Source of the DNA: Siphonodentalium dalli
Lineage: Eukaryota; Mollusca; Scaphopoda; Gadilida; Siphonodentaliidae
NCBI GenBank assembly: GCA_032622095.1
Contig: CP136064.1
Span: 279,395,614 to 279,459,613, forward strand
DNA length: 64,000 nt
Direction: 5' to 3'
The first letter of the stretch is position 1, and each line of letters opens with the position of its first letter. Below are positions 34,125 to 47,587 of the stretch, one piece after another. Below the pieces are notes generated by a model. That model saw nothing but the letters and a program-made list of their open reading frames with translations, was not told the DNA's origin and searched no databases. The position numbers and the translations under genes are program-made.

Positions 34125-34635
34125 GCCATATTTCCGACTAAATCCTGAAAAGTTACCCATAATTCTGCTGTGGTTAAGAAGTCGATTACTTAGAGCATTA
34201 CTGTACATTCCATACTCATCCCGTTGACGTCCCCTTGCGACGTCCCCTCAACCATAACACCAGAACTATATTTAAAAGAGCATCATCATCACACATGAGA
34301 AAACAAACCCTGTATGTTCCTGTATAAACCTTGTAAGTTTTTTTTTAATTCACGGATTCTAGGACCGGTGGCGTGTAATTGATAAAATGACAAATGGATT
34401 TGTCGGAAAGGCACTTGTGCCATCGCGGAAGGATAGAACTTGAGGCGGCACCTGTCATTCTATCATTCTGTGCTAGCACTCGTGCCATATCAACAAACAA
34501 ATTAACACACTCATGTAGTCATTCATTGTATACAGCAATGCCCTAAGTAATCGACTGCTTAACCACAGCAGAATTATGGGTAACTTTTCAGGATTTAGTC
34601 GGAAATATGGCTTGTAGCCATTCATCGGAAAGCTC
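34125..34635. mobile_element. Mariner-like M halves in outside-in arrangement
   Basis: 34125-34205 is a right half (GCCATATTTCCGACTAAATC to GCATTACTGTA). 34531-34635 is a left half (TACAGCAATGCCCTAAGTAA to GGAAAGCTC). Normally left precedes right with no gap. Here right comes first, separated by about 325 bp of unrelated DNA. This suggests a rearranged or tandem-derived remnant. Confidence 0.75.
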
Positions 34636-34725
34636 TCGGGGAGTGATTTACTGGTGAAATTAACCCTCTATTAGGTCTTTTCTCATCCCGTAAAGTGGTT
34701 AAAACACCAATAAACCAACTGAAAT

Positions 34726-35030
34726 GTCTGACAGTGGCAGAATGATGTCCCCAGAGGGTGAATTTATCGACACTATCCCATACAGCGGTCCAGCATTACC
34801 AAATTCACCCTCTTGGAAATTCATTATGCTTAGACCTCAACTGCTATGTGAGACCTATAATCAGATTGAAGGTCCCCGGTTGAAGTTGGCGATGGTCACT
34901 CATAAGTCATCTCGATTATGCATTTTATCTTCTGAAAATTAGGGGATATAGAAACTGAAGAGAAGGGAAAAAGTAACTAAAAATATTGTTAATTTGAGAC
35001 TATAGATGCTTCTCAGAAGATGAAGCCTAG
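34726..35030. mobile_element. Family E element, right-truncated copy
   Basis: It starts TGTCTGACAGTGGCAGAATG with the CCCCAGAGGGTGAATTTA hairpin and the family interior, closely like the copy at 18424. The right hairpin is missing. Confidence 0.7.
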
Positions 35031-35445
35031 TATCAGTCGTGGGTTCAATGGACTTCTTTGTAGAAGTTTACCATCAGGACCATTTCAAAGAACGTTTTGA
35101 CGATGGTATACACAATTTCTGTTCTAGAATTTTTCTGTGTTTGCGTGAAATGTTGATGCTATTTCTGTATGTTCATTAGTTTTGAATCTAAATATCGTTT
35201 TGCTGCAATACTGGGCTGTTAGACATTTTGATAGACCTAACTATAGCTGCTATTATGGTCTTGATGGATCACGTACTTTAAATCATTCACATGATGTCTT
35301 AGTAAGTACGGAGTGAGTAGAGTTGTGGGTAGTTATTGGATTCCCATTCATTAATAAGTGGGGAGCTTATAAGTTCAGCAAACAGCTTAGTTTATCGGGA
35401 CATCACTGATGAATGAATGGTAATCAACTGGGTAATTATATCCCC

Positions 35446-35960
35446 CACTTATTTGAAAAAACATGGGAGGTATTCTGGACTGACTTTGTCCATCAATCTG
35501 GTGTATTGGGTCTGAATGTAATTTCGACGGCTGTTCGGCATCATGATTGCTTTCAAAAGAGGGGCAAATTGACATTTGATTTTCCATTCTGAGTTATCCT
35601 TTTTGGCTTAATGTCTGGAAATCTGGGTTTTTCTGTCCACAGATATATAAGCCATGGTTCAGAGAAATTTGGTATGGAGTATCGAATGACATTGTTTGTA
35701 TTTTACTTTCCACAGTTATCCTTCTTTGTTGTCCCCAGACAATTTGTCAGAGGACTGTAGAATGACCCTCGTCCATCAGTCTGTCCATGTGTGTGTATGT
35801 CAGTCCATCCATTCTGTCATTAGTGTGGTCGTCAGGAGGTTAAACATAGAACAAATTGTTATAAAGCTGGTTTTGGTCTCATTTTGTGTGCAAACGTATC
35901 AGGAATAACATATCCAAAATCCGCTAAAATCCACCTTGGGGGGGGAATTCAGGATTCAAG
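35446..35960. repeat. Interspersed repeat fragments
   Basis: Phrases such as TGGGAGGTATTCTGGACTGA, GTCCATCAGTCTGTCCATGT and AACATAGAACAAATTGTTAT resemble the style of the 21135-22101 repeat. Boundaries are uncertain. Confidence 0.4.
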
Positions 35961-36244
35961 ATGGCATCCGAGATGGCGACAACAATTATAAATATTCCCC
36001 AATCAGCATTAGTCCGTTGTGAGGTAGGGGCAATGAGATTGCTCTCGTACCAATGTCATCACGTTTGACAGAGGATTCCACGGGAGTCACACTGACCAAA
36101 TATCTGTCACAGAGAGTCAAAAGATGGCTGCCAAAATGACAATTATTTCTTTTGTTTATTTTGTTGATCGAAATCAGCCAGTGATGACCAGAATAAGAAA
36201 TGCTTCATGATTTCGGCACTCGTGTGTCAAAGATATCAATATAC

Positions 36245-39200
36245 TCAGACCTCATCCTCGGCATCTATCAGAACCTCTTCTGAATTAATGCAGCCCTCTC
36301 CACGACAATATCCACACGCGATAACACATTTCAGACCATGTTTGCGACATGTACACACATTGGTGTCAAATGTTTTTTTTTATGACATCTTACACTCGCA
36401 CCGTACAAACTTGAGCAATTCGTCTGGGGCTGCATCCTGGTCAGTCATCACTGGAGATAAGATCCGCACCACGACGTTCCCAACCCCACCTCTCAGGATT
36501 CAATACGTCGTTATTCAGTGTTCTCCAAATCATCACTTGGAGATGAACTCTGAGACTGTGATAGTATGCCACTCGTTCTGTTGGTGGGAGTTTTTGGGGC
36601 TCCAACGCAGTCTCGCTAGAAGATACCATATCCATAAACTTTGCATACCGAAGTGTATTTAGTGAGTCTTCTTTCTTACCACTACACATTATAACGAAGA
36701 GTCGCATGCCGGTCTCTCCAATGTCTTTCTGATTAGCACCAGACTCCTGCATGAGTGATGATATTTTGCGAACTTCAGCAGACTCGTTTATCTTTCTGAC
36801 GATACTTGTTTTCCCATGTCCGTATATTGCAGAGTTGGTGTCACAGCCTCCCCATGCATGTGCAAACAGGATATGGGAAGTTGTGAACTGTCCAGCCTTG
36901 CGCACGATTTCACCGATTCGCCATATTAAGGATGCACTGCCTATGCCAGATTTCCGAGCATCAGATCAGATTGGAAAAATATGTCGTCCATGTTGGATTT
37001 CCAGTGATGGATCAAAAGAATAATCAGATCTGTATCGTCCGCGATAACTCTGACGTTTCTTCCATGTGATGCAAACTCTTGGGCATGAGAAACTATGAGA
37101 GTATCTGCGTCACCACTGCTGTTATGAACTGCATGCCCATTACCCGATAAGAGGCGGCCAAGCAAGTTGATGAACTGACTTTTGTTTCTCTCATTTGAGA
37201 GGAAAATTTGCTGGTTATTGTGGCTCTATGTTGTTTCAGTGACCCGAACTTCGGCACATGTTTTGCCAGATCGCCGGCTGTGCTCGTGATCTTTAATAGA
37301 CTATAACCATCGAACACGATGCAACTCGAGCAATACTTTGTTCTGATGTACTTCTGATATTGAGTGGCTACTTCCATGTATGTTGAGTTTTTGATCCACT
37401 TCACTATATGGAGAAGAGCTCCGCCATCGAGAACGATCGCAATTCCCTTCTGGGAATATTCGACTTCCTGAACGGAATAAGTCAGAGCCTTCGTTAACTG
37501 TGCTTTTGCTGGTTTTCGCATTGATTGATCTTTGAACAGAGAAGATGGTATGGTCGTCAATTCGTAAGAAAAAAACTTCATTATACTTTCCTCACGCTGG
37601 GCGATAGCTATCAGTGGGGAGAACAACGGCGTTGGATTTAATTGAACTCGCCCGTTATCAACTCGAATCCCGGGATACAGATGATCCCGAGACTTTATAT
37701 GATCTTTCCTTTTAATTGATGCCTCAGTGGTGCTCACATTGTCAAGTTTTCTCTGGATTGTTTGGCCGACACTCTCAGAATCGGATCAATTCACGCCACC
37801 AGTTCCATTGGACGTTAACCCCGATGACAACGAACGGAGTTTCTTCTCATTGGCATCAAAGGGATCGTGCTCATCAAACCAGGTTTGCAAACTAACCAAA
37901 TCATCGAAATCACGCTTTCGCCTAGATTCTCCCATTCCAATGTGATGCTCATCGGTACCATGTCGCATTTTGGTCAACTCGGTCATTGCATCGTGTATCT
38001 CTGCACATCTGTGCATACTGAGTATCCACTGCAAACGTGCCGTTTCTGTCAGTCCTATACCTCTAGGTAAACCCCCTCGACTCTTGATTGATCTCAACAG
38101 TACTTGTTCAATAATAAGATCGGTTGATAACCCCGCCCAGAATCTACTATTTCTATGGGCTACATGGAAGCCATGTTCCGCAAAACACTGATGTACCCAA
38201 GGGTGCTTCACTGGTAATTCTAGCATCATTTGGAGATATAGCCTGCAGCTCTTTGCGTAATTTATGTGACCAGTGGCTGCGAATAGGTTCAGCATCTTCC
38301 CTACTGTTACAATATGCAGGTTCCAATCCCCTGTTCGCTCAGCACGGATGCAGTTCTTTATGGTTTGCACATAATCCATATACTCCACCCACAATTTTGC
38401 TGTGAGGGATTCTTTGACAAGCAGTGATTTATAACTATTGATACATTGCTCGAGCTTCAACAGTTCAGTTGAGTCCGCAGCCGCTGATATAGGAACAACA
38501 CCAATTTCAATCTCTTCACACCGTTTTCGTATTCTGTCCATTTCACTCTGGTGCATTTTGCCCATCGTGTTTTCACCAACAACGTGTACATCAGCCTGTT
38601 GCTTGTGTGAGGCTTCTGTGTCATCTTGTTCCCGTATCGATTCATTGTCCACAGAACTGCCGTCCTTCTCAACTGGGACAACTTCAGCTATCAACTTATT
38701 GAAAAGCGCAGCATCAACTATAGGTAGTGACCACGCAATGCCCTCGACAGAGTCGACACTGCCTTTCCAGATATCATATGGGTCACTGTGTTCTGACCGT
38801 ACACTTTCTCCAAAGCTTCTTCTAACCCGACCTCTTCATGATCGAACCGATACTCCCCATGAAGCTCATTACAGTGTGAAATCCTCCGAGCCTACACATT
38901 ATGTTCATCGACTTAGAACTTTTTATGTTTACAGCCTTGAACCACAACGGCTGGTCGAAAGTGATACATGGCGTGTGGATGTTCAATCTACATGCCTGTT
39001 TCTCAGCATAACTGAATGTAGAATAAATGCAATCGTCATCTGACGAATTCAGATCGACGATGGGAAGGAACAGAACATCTGATTTCTCAGCGGTCAGAGT
39101 GTCGTCCTGCGAGTAAACACTATGCATGAAACCTGACTAGTTCGTGCTAGGTTTTTCACTCTTATTGAAAAGGCATGCTGAGTGCCACAGCAGATCTGTG

Positions 39201-40410
39201 CTGAGGTCAGATGGGAGTGTATAGGGTGTGGCCAAATGAAGAAGAGGTTTCAGTTTGATATTGGAAATTCTTTTGCCAATAACATCAACATATTGAGAGA
39301 TGGACACTCCTTTATCCTTCACGAGCTCATCAACCCTCAACCGCCTTTTTTGAATGCGCTTCTCCACGTCATATGCTAAAGCATCCTGTCTATGAGCACA
39401 GCATTGTAAGAGCTTGTCCCTGAAAGGGGTGGTCTCTACTTTCCTCATTGGTGTGGATCTACCTGTGTGTCGAACATCAGTGCTAGTAGGAACTCCACAT
39501 ATTAAGCAGTCTTCTGCTATATTGATTGGCGTTGCACCAGATCGTAGTCTTTTCGGTTCTGAAACCACCAAATTATCTCGTGTCTTTCTTTTTGCGTCGA
39601 TAAAATCTCTCCGGCAACCTGCATGCACCAGGGGGGGGGGGGGGGTCGGAAAAACAATTCAGGCACATATGGCATTTTTTCCCTTTCGATCATTTTTTGT
39701 ACCCACCCACCCCCACCGCCAAATTTTTTTCCGTTTTCGGCAGTTTTTTCCGACCATTTTTTGACATCCACCCCCCCCCTTTTAACACTAAAACAGAGAT
39801 TTGCGGGGGGGGAATTCACTGTAAACATCTGTATATGAATTTCTGTGCATACTATTTATCATGGATGTTAACATGGACATGTAAATAGGAATGAGTCATT
39901 TTGAGGTCATTCGGCCAAAAAAACATGGCTGCCAGTGGCCATCTTGGATTTCAAAATTTGCAACAAAATACAACACTATAACTGCCTGCAGTCAGTTTAC
40001 CAGTTAGAATTACATTATTTCTCTCATTCAAAGTGGTTTTGAAGCCCAACTCATTGCCAAAACACTAAAAAACAAGCAGGAATTTTTTTTTTAGTTGCGG
40101 AAAAAATTGCTTGTTGGTGGCATTGACCACCCACCCACCCCGGCATACGTGCCGGAATTTTGTTCTTCACCCCCCCCCCCCCCCTGCATGAACCAGCATT
40201 TTTTTCGACAGGCGTCACCTGGCTGGGCTCGGTGGTGTATTGTTTCAACTTAGCTATACGTCGCGCCCGTTGTCCACAGAAGCTTATGAGAGTCACAATA
40301 CCTTTTGCCCCCACCTTTACCGGTGGATCATTAACAAAACCAAAACCACATATGACACAGAGGTCTTCAGTTGGGTCAAGCTCCTCACCGACGGGACGAT
40401 TGTCAGCCAT
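36245..40410 (-). pseudogene. Decayed multicopy gene with FEN1/XPG-like nuclease core
   Basis: Reading the reverse strand from 40410: an N-terminal Cys pair (CVICGFGF), a second one (CLICGVPT), HAGCRRDFID, then a long helical middle with RLGGFHTVMSFMGSIGSIM, then IVLDGGALLHIV, CIVFDGYSLLKI, GDADTLIVSH, IADDTDLIILLIHH, GCDTNSAIYGHGKTSI and a Cys-rich end (CTCRKHGLKC, CGYCRGEGC), finishing at a TGA at 36245-36247. The acidic positions followed by GCDT..GHGK resemble the PIN-nuclease core and helix-hairpin-helix of FEN1/XPG; this is inference. I recall such proteins as abundant in invertebrate genomes and transposon-like in copy number. Damage: one extra base in an A-run near 40208, TAG at 39137-39139, frame breaks near 38828, 38713, 37195 and 36955 (a CTGA duplication), TGA at 37786, a TAA near 36385, and a 557-bp insertion. 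Confidence 0.8.
39630..40186. mobile_element. 557-bp hAT-like insertion with G-run ends inside the pseudogene
   Basis: The element starts A followed by a run of G (39630 on) and ends with a run of C then TG. It is flanked by CATGCACC (39622-39629) and CATGAACC (40187-40194), an 8-bp direct repeat with one mismatch. Removing it rejoins the host frame exactly at the HAGCRRDF segment, which supports insertion rather than an intron. Inside are further C- and G-runs with TTTTTTCCG blocks. Confidence 0.7.
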
Positions 40411-41930
40411 TATCAACAACAAGAAAACTAAGATGCATGCATCAGGTCAGCCATGAACTATTTAGCATAGAATAATTCAGTTCGGTTGCAGTTTCACAAC
40501 GTTACAACTGACATACGATTACACCTTGAATGTGGAAATATGTAAGAGTGAATATTAATGTTCTAAATCCCATGTTTCACATTTAGTGGTAATGGGGTCG
40601 TACTTTATTAACACGCAAGTAGTGTAATTAAGTACGGGTAATTATAAGTAACAAATCGTTTCTATCGTATCGGATAAAAGAGGTGAGCAGATTGCCGATG
40701 ATGAATGCTCTCGTTAGCTGCCAATATAATGTGCATATTTGCCCCGTTACGTTTATACACTGTAGCATTGGCGGGCCAGAGTGTGTTGACATGTTAAGTG
40801 TTTGGTTCATTAATAACAGATCAGCAGGGATTTGTCGTGATAACGTATACGTGGAAATATGCTACCTAAACGGTTAAATTAACGGTTGATCTATTACACC
40901 ACCGTGTATACTCGGTTTAAATAGGTATATTATATAGGGACGTGTGCTCAATTTTGGTGCGGACCGATGATAAAACAAAATCAGAAGTAAATGTCGGCGG
41001 GCGGGAGGGCCATTTTTTCAATAATTTTAAAAGAAATTGAACAGTTGCAGCAGCAGCAGCAAAAAAAGGGTGTACAATTGGCAAATGATGAGGGGCGGCG
41101 TGACGTGTAACTAGGATTGAACTTAGATATGCAATTTGGAGATTATTGGATGAGGGATGTTATATTAATTATATTAAAGGGACGAGGGGGCTTAGTTGTC
41201 GAAAATATTCATATTTGTTCCAAACACCGTAAACAGAAAAATATTAAAAGGCATACATATTGGTTCAAATATACGATCACTATCGCGTAAACATCATGCT
41301 CACATAAAGACCTACTAAATTTTACCTAAACAAGAGTCTGATTGTGTTATAGAAGGCAGCACAATGCTACTGGCTAATCACACACAAATGGTATAAACGC
41401 TCTTTATTATTTCCAAATAAGGAATTGAGCAACAAAGAACGCTCTTTATGTTTACCATCATAATATAAAGAAACACCAAGAAAGTAACTTTTTATGCTTT
41501 GTCAAACAATCGTCAAATTTACGACAATAACATACTGTTTATGAGATATTTCTCATTTGTATATTAACAAAGTATGTCTATATTTGAATATTATTTTCGT
41601 TTGCAGCGGTTTTTGACAGGTGGAAATATGTTCACAGGATACCCACCAAGGCCTTCCGTACCTTTAAGGTATACTGCAACTTTGTTTCTTGCCAATAGCA
41701 GAATACATAATGCTATTAAGAAGTGACACAAAACACAGAACATTTTTTTTAATTATAAGTATTGAGCAGTGAGAAATATTTGAGTAGAGGAAACCAGTAA
41801 CGAAAGGCGATATTAACATGATTTCTGTCAGCGAATAATTGTTTACGTTCCAATGAATATTAAAATGTACTGAAAACAAACTGCTAATGGGTGCCAGACT
41901 TTCATAAACACAAATTATGTATTAATGGTG
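40411..41930. other. No recognised gene or repeat family
   Basis: AT-rich sequence upstream of the pseudogene. A CAGCAGCAGC microsatellite stretch lies near 41048. The phrase AACGCTCTTTAT appears near 41396 and 41439, as in 47165-47330. Confidence 0.5.
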
Positions 41931-42208
41931 TAACGACATATTTCGTTCTTAATTGTCTAAAAAAAATAGGGGATCGGGATGTTTGGATCTCTAGTTTAAC
42001 GACATTTTTCGGTCTTTAATAGTTTAATGACATTTTTCGGTCTTTATAATATCTCAAGATATAGGGGGTATTTGGATCTCTATAGTTTAACGACATTTTT
42101 CGGTCTTTATAGTTTAACGACATTCTCGGTCTTTAATATTTCAAGATATAGGGGCCCTTAGTGGGTATTTGGATCTCTAGTTTAACGACATTTTTCGGTC
42201 TTTGATAG
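41931..42208 (+). repeat. Short tandem repeats of TTTAACGACATTTTTCGGTC
   Basis: About six irregular copies of the phrase, interleaved with TATTTGGATCTCTAG and TCAAGATATAGGGG phrases, lead into the 485-bp satellite. Confidence 0.8.
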
Positions 42209-42271
42209 CAAAATGGAAGAAGTACATCTTTGGAAAGATGTGGTGGCCCTAAAAAGGAAAGTTGTTTGGTG

Positions 42272-45171
42272 ATCTTGAAATGCAGTTTTTCTGAACAGTC
42301 TTCCTTGATTAAAGTGATGTGAAACACTCCGGTAGACAACGGGCAGAGTGATCAAATAGAAATTAAGAATAATCTTTCTCAAAGTAGTTATTTGTTACGA
42401 ATAGTAATCCAAATGGATGATACACAACGTCATTCTTATATATTAGTTAAATGCAATGACTCTCGATGCCATCGAGTCGATGGCGAAATCATTTTTGTTT
42501 AATTATAGCCGATAGTTGCGCCCCGAATCGAGATGTAAATATTTACAATTTGGAGTAGTTCAGACGATGTTCTCTATGAAGTGGTGTGGTAGATTATTTT
42601 GGAAATTTTCAGTGATGTTAGTAGAATGATAACATTCCCCAGGTTGGCAAAGTGCCTGAGCACTAACTTATCAATTTCTCGCACCCGAAAAAGTCCATAA
42701 CAAGTCCATAATATATGTTTAAGCATATATATAAATCTCCGAAAACCAAAATTCTAAAGCATTAAACGATTTCTTGAAATACAGTTTTTCTGAACAGTCT
42801 TCCTTGATTAAAGTGATGTGAAACACTCCGGCAGACACCGGGCAGAGTGATCAAATAGAAATTAAGAATAATCTTTCTCAAAGTAGTTATTCGTTACGAA
42901 TATTAATCCAAATGGATGATACACAACGTCATTCTTATATATTAGTTAAATGCAATGACTCTCGATGGCGAAATCATTTTTGTTTAATTATAGCCGATAG
43001 TTGCGCCCCGAATCGAGATGTAAATATTTACAATTTGGAGTAGTTCAGACGATGTTCTCTATGAAGTGGTGTGGTAGATTATTTTGGAAATTTTCAGTGA
43101 TGTTAGTAGAATGATAACATTCCCCAGGTTGGCAAAGTGCCTGAGCACTAACTTATCAATTTCTCGCACCCGAAAAAGTCCATAACAAGTCCATAATATG
43201 TCTTTAAGCATATATATATAAATCTCCGAAAACCAAAATTCTAAAGCATTAAACGATTTCTTGAAATACAGTTTTTCTGAACAGTCTTCCTTGATTAAAG
43301 TGATGTGAAACACTCCGGCAGACACCGGGCAGAGTGATCAAATAGAAATTAAGAATAATCTTTCTCAAAGTAGTTATTCGTTACGAATATTAATCCAAAT
43401 GGATGATACACAACGTCATTCTTATATATTAGTTAAATGCAATGACTCTCGATGGCGAAATCATTTTTGTTTAATTATAGCCGATAGTTGCGCCCCGAAT
43501 CGAGATGTAAATATTTACAATTTGGAGTAGTTCAGACGATGTTCTCTATGAAGTGGTGTGGTAGATTATTTTGGAAATTTTCAGTGATGTTAGTAGAATG
43601 ATAACATTCCCCAGGTTGGCAAAGTGCCTGAGCACTAACTTATCAATTTCTCGCACCCGAAAAAGTCCATAACAAGTCCATAATATGTCTTTAAGCATAT
43701 ATATAAATCTCCGAAAACCAAAATTCTAAAGCATTAAACGATTTCTTGAAATACAGTTTTTCTGAACAGTCTTCCTTGATTAAAGTGATGTGAAACACTC
43801 CGGCAGACACCGGGCAGAGTGATCAAATAGAAATTAAGAATAATCTTTCTCAAAGTAGTTATTCGTTACGAATATTAATCCAAATGGATGATACACGTCA
43901 TTTTTATATATTAGTTAAATGCAATGACTCTCGATGGCGAAATCATTTTTGTTTAATTATAGCCGATAGTTGCGCCCCGAATCGAGATGTAAATATTTAC
44001 AATTTGGAGTAGTTCAGACGATGTTCTCTATGAAGTGGTGTGGTATATTATTTTGGAAATTTTCAGTGATGTTAGTAGAATGATAACATTCCCCAGGTTG
44101 GCAAAGTGCCTGAGCACTAACTTATCAATTTCTCGCACCCGAAAAAGTCCATAACAAGTCCATAATATGTCTTTAAGCATATATATAAATCTCCGAAAAC
44201 CAAAATTCTAAAGCATTAAACGATTTCTTGAAATACAGTTTTTCTGAACAGTCTTCCTTGATTAAAGTGATGTGAAACACTCCGGCAGACACCGGGCAGA
44301 GTGATCAAATAGAAATTAAGAATAATCTTTCTCAAAGTAGTTATTCGTTACGAATATTAATCCAAATGGATGATACACAACGTCATTCTTATATATTAGT
44401 TAAATGCAATGACTCTCGATGGCGAAATCATTTATGTTTAATTATAGCCGATAGTTGCGCCCCGAATCGAGATGTAAATATTTACAATTTGGAGTAGTTC
44501 AGACGATGTTCTCTATGAAGTGGTGTGGCAGATTTTTTGGGAAATTTTCAGTGATGTTAGTAGAATGATAAAATTCCCCAGGTTGGCAAAGTGCCTGAGC
44601 ACTAACTTATCAATTTCTCGCACCCGAAAAAGTCCATAACAAGTCCATAATATGTCTTTAAGCATATATATAAATCTCCGAAAACCAAAATTCTAAAGCA
44701 TTAAACGATTTCTTGAAATACAGTTTTTCTGAACAGTCTTCCTTGATTAAAGTGATGTGAAACACTCCGGCAGACACCGGGCAGAGTGATCAAATAGAAA
44801 TTAAGAATAATCTTTCTCAAAGTAGTTATTCGTTACGAATATTAATCCAAATGGATGATACACAACGTCATTCTTATATATTAGTTAAATGCAATGACTC
44901 TCGATGGCGAAATCATTTTTGTTTAATTATAGCCGATAGTTGCGCCCCGAATCGAGATGTAAATATTTACAATTTGGAGTAGTTCAGACGATGTTCTCTA
45001 TGAAGTGGTGTGGCAGATTTTTGTGGAAAATTTCAGTGATTTGGCAAAGTCCCTGAGCACTAACTTATCAATTTCTCGCACCTGAAAAAGTCCATAACAA
45101 GTCCATAATATGTCTTTAAGCATATATATAAATCTCCGAAAAACAAAAATTATAAAGCATTAAACGATTTG
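42272..45171 (+). repeat. Satellite array, six copies of a ~485-bp unit
   Basis: The phrase TTTTTCTGAACAGTCTTCCT recurs at about 42286, 42785, 43272, 43757, 44240 and 44723. Units are near-identical over their full length. Differences are mainly small indels: an extra CCATCGAGTCGATG in copy 1, a deletion of about 20 bp in the last copy, and loss of CAA in ACACAACGTC in copy 4. No frame is open through a unit. It looks like a recent local amplification. Confidence 0.93.
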
Positions 45172-47164
45172 CTATATTTCCAAGGCATATATTTCATCTG
45201 ATTTAGCGAGAATCCATATATACTTTTTCACGAGAATCCAGGGTAATTTGCGAGAATATTTACGAGAATCTAGATTTGGATTTTCGCCGAAATATAAGCC
45301 CTGATTTCACTCTGAAGTGTGCCTAAATGGCATAAATTGTACCGTGGTTCCCATGTTCGCCAAAGTGGCATAAATTTATTTCAGGATAATACTAATTTTA
45401 GGCATTCATTTATATCACTGATATCAGGACAATAAATAGCCATTTCCATTGCATGGAACAAAGAGCGTTATTGTTTATTGGTGTTGTTTTTGGAAGTGGT
45501 GGTAGTTAAATTTTATACATTTCGACCCCCAATAAGTATTTCCGAACAAATGAATTATTAACAAGCGTGACATGACATCATTGACGTGGATAATTAACAC
45601 CGATCTACAAGCAATTAAAGTCTTAAAATGAGCTAAAATTTTACATTTTCTTTAAAAAATTTACATTTTTATCTCTCGCGACATAATTGTCACCAATAAA
45701 AACAAATTTGATTCATCGTGGAAGTTAGTCGGTGACTATAAATAATGTCACCATTCAACTGAATGTTGTTGAGCATATTTCAACCAATTTTGGAAGTTTA
45801 AATGAATATTTTCTTCACACGCAAAGTAAAATTGACAAATTTCAGGATTTTAGCCTGCTTCGTTGGGACCAAAATTTGTTGTGCACACTCAAGAAACGTC
45901 TACCGACACTCGCTATGTCAAATTATGCCATGACCATGCTATAAACTAGCTTGAAATTGGCAAAACAATGAATTGTTTTTTGGTTGAAAAAATTTACATA
46001 GAGAACGATTATTTTTCGATAAAAACGAAAATAATGCGAATTTCAGCACTCGTCAGAATGGTGCAGAATAACATACGAGTCTTCTTATATGCGAAAATTT
46101 GACCTCATTCGATAAATTAGTCTCGTAATTAAGGATATGGAATTCCGTCGCACTGTAGTGTTACTGTACATCTGTACATGGCCGACGAAATTTTGAAATG
46201 TAAACACGCATCAAACACGCATCAAATTTACCTTTTGTGAGAATAACAAAAGCGCAACCTTGATCAAAGTAATACAATACACAACAACACATAGAATAAA
46301 ACTGATATAAACACGGTATAAGTGAGAATAAGACGCGTATTCAGACGTGCAATTTGACAACATTTCTTCGCTATAAATATATCTGACCCAGATGCAGCTG
46401 TTTTGCGCACGTCACTTTCCATATTTGGAATTTCCATATATGGGACCTGAATACCGATCAATAAATTGCAAACAAATTACCACGCAATTATCTTAGCATA
46501 AAAATATATTGTAATTTATACAACTACGATCCTGGTAACCCTGATAACTAATACAATATACCGGCCAATTCATTTTAAGATCGTTATTTCACTTTGCTTT
46601 AGGCATAAATACACTTTTGAACGCACATAAACGACCCATTGGCGTTAAATTAAATATACTCGGTATTTATTAATATTAGTTTTTTATTGCTCAGTTTTGA
46701 GTTTGACCCTTGACACCTGTCAATATATTTGGGCTGAATTCATATGATGCGGTATTATTCCTCGAAATAAACAACAAAGCAGTCGTTACTTCGAAATGTC
46801 GTTTGGGCTAACATTTACACAAATCCTTCGCGTGTTCTCCTCAATTGGCACGCATGTTCTGAGCCGACACACAGGTTATCCCAGAAACTCCTGTGAAATA
46901 AACAGCCAAGGTTTGGCTGAAATGATAAATGAAATAGAGCGAGAATAAATATGCAATAATGAAATAGAACTCGAGAACAATGAATGAAGCAATCAAATTA
47001 ACCAAGACAAATCTCCTGCGTACGTTGTCACCGTTATGTTTCAACAGGAAACGTGTGTCCGACTCCTAAAAAAGCTACTTTTACAACTTTCACAATTAGA
47101 GATACAAAATCGAAGTGATAAATGAGAAATAACTGAACAATGCGACATGTGGTTTGCACAACTG
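45172..47164. other. No recognised gene
   Basis: AT-rich, short open frames only, none recognised. A few CGAGAAT phrases near 45215-45270 are repeated locally. Confidence 0.5.
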
Positions 47165-47330
47165 CAGTGAAGTGCATTATGGCGTTCTATGATAACGTTC
47201 TTTATTACTGGAGCGCACACATGGCTTATTGTGGTGTTGTCCTCCAACGCTCGATGAACGCTCTTTATGTATGGTGCGCACGCATGCATTGGCGTTTTAC
47301 TTAACGCTCTTTATTAGTGGGGGCACATAT
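47165..47330 (+). repeat. Imperfect ~60-bp tandem repeat, about 3 copies
   Basis: AACG(T/C)TCTTTAT followed by a GGCGCACACATGGC-like phrase recurs near 47193, 47259 and 47303. Confidence 0.55.
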
Positions 47331-47587
47331 GGCTTACACTGTGGTGGCTCATGCTATCGTATCATCATATATGACAATTATCCATGCGAACTTGCCACGC
47401 ATAAGTGGTTTGCGAGCGAACACAAGTAAACTATTTGTATTTATCTGCATTACGAAATTATGTGGCATAATGACGAAACGCCCTGTCTTCAAATGACTAA
47501 AAAAAAATTCCCCAACGCGGATTTTGGATATATTGTTGTCCAAACATTCCCGGTCAAGATGACACCAAAACTTGCTTTATAACCAAG

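Noticed and set aside
36207-39764. Forward-strand open frames opposite the nuclease-like pseudogene
   Set aside because: The reverse strand has clear conserved motifs in order; the forward frames are shadows.
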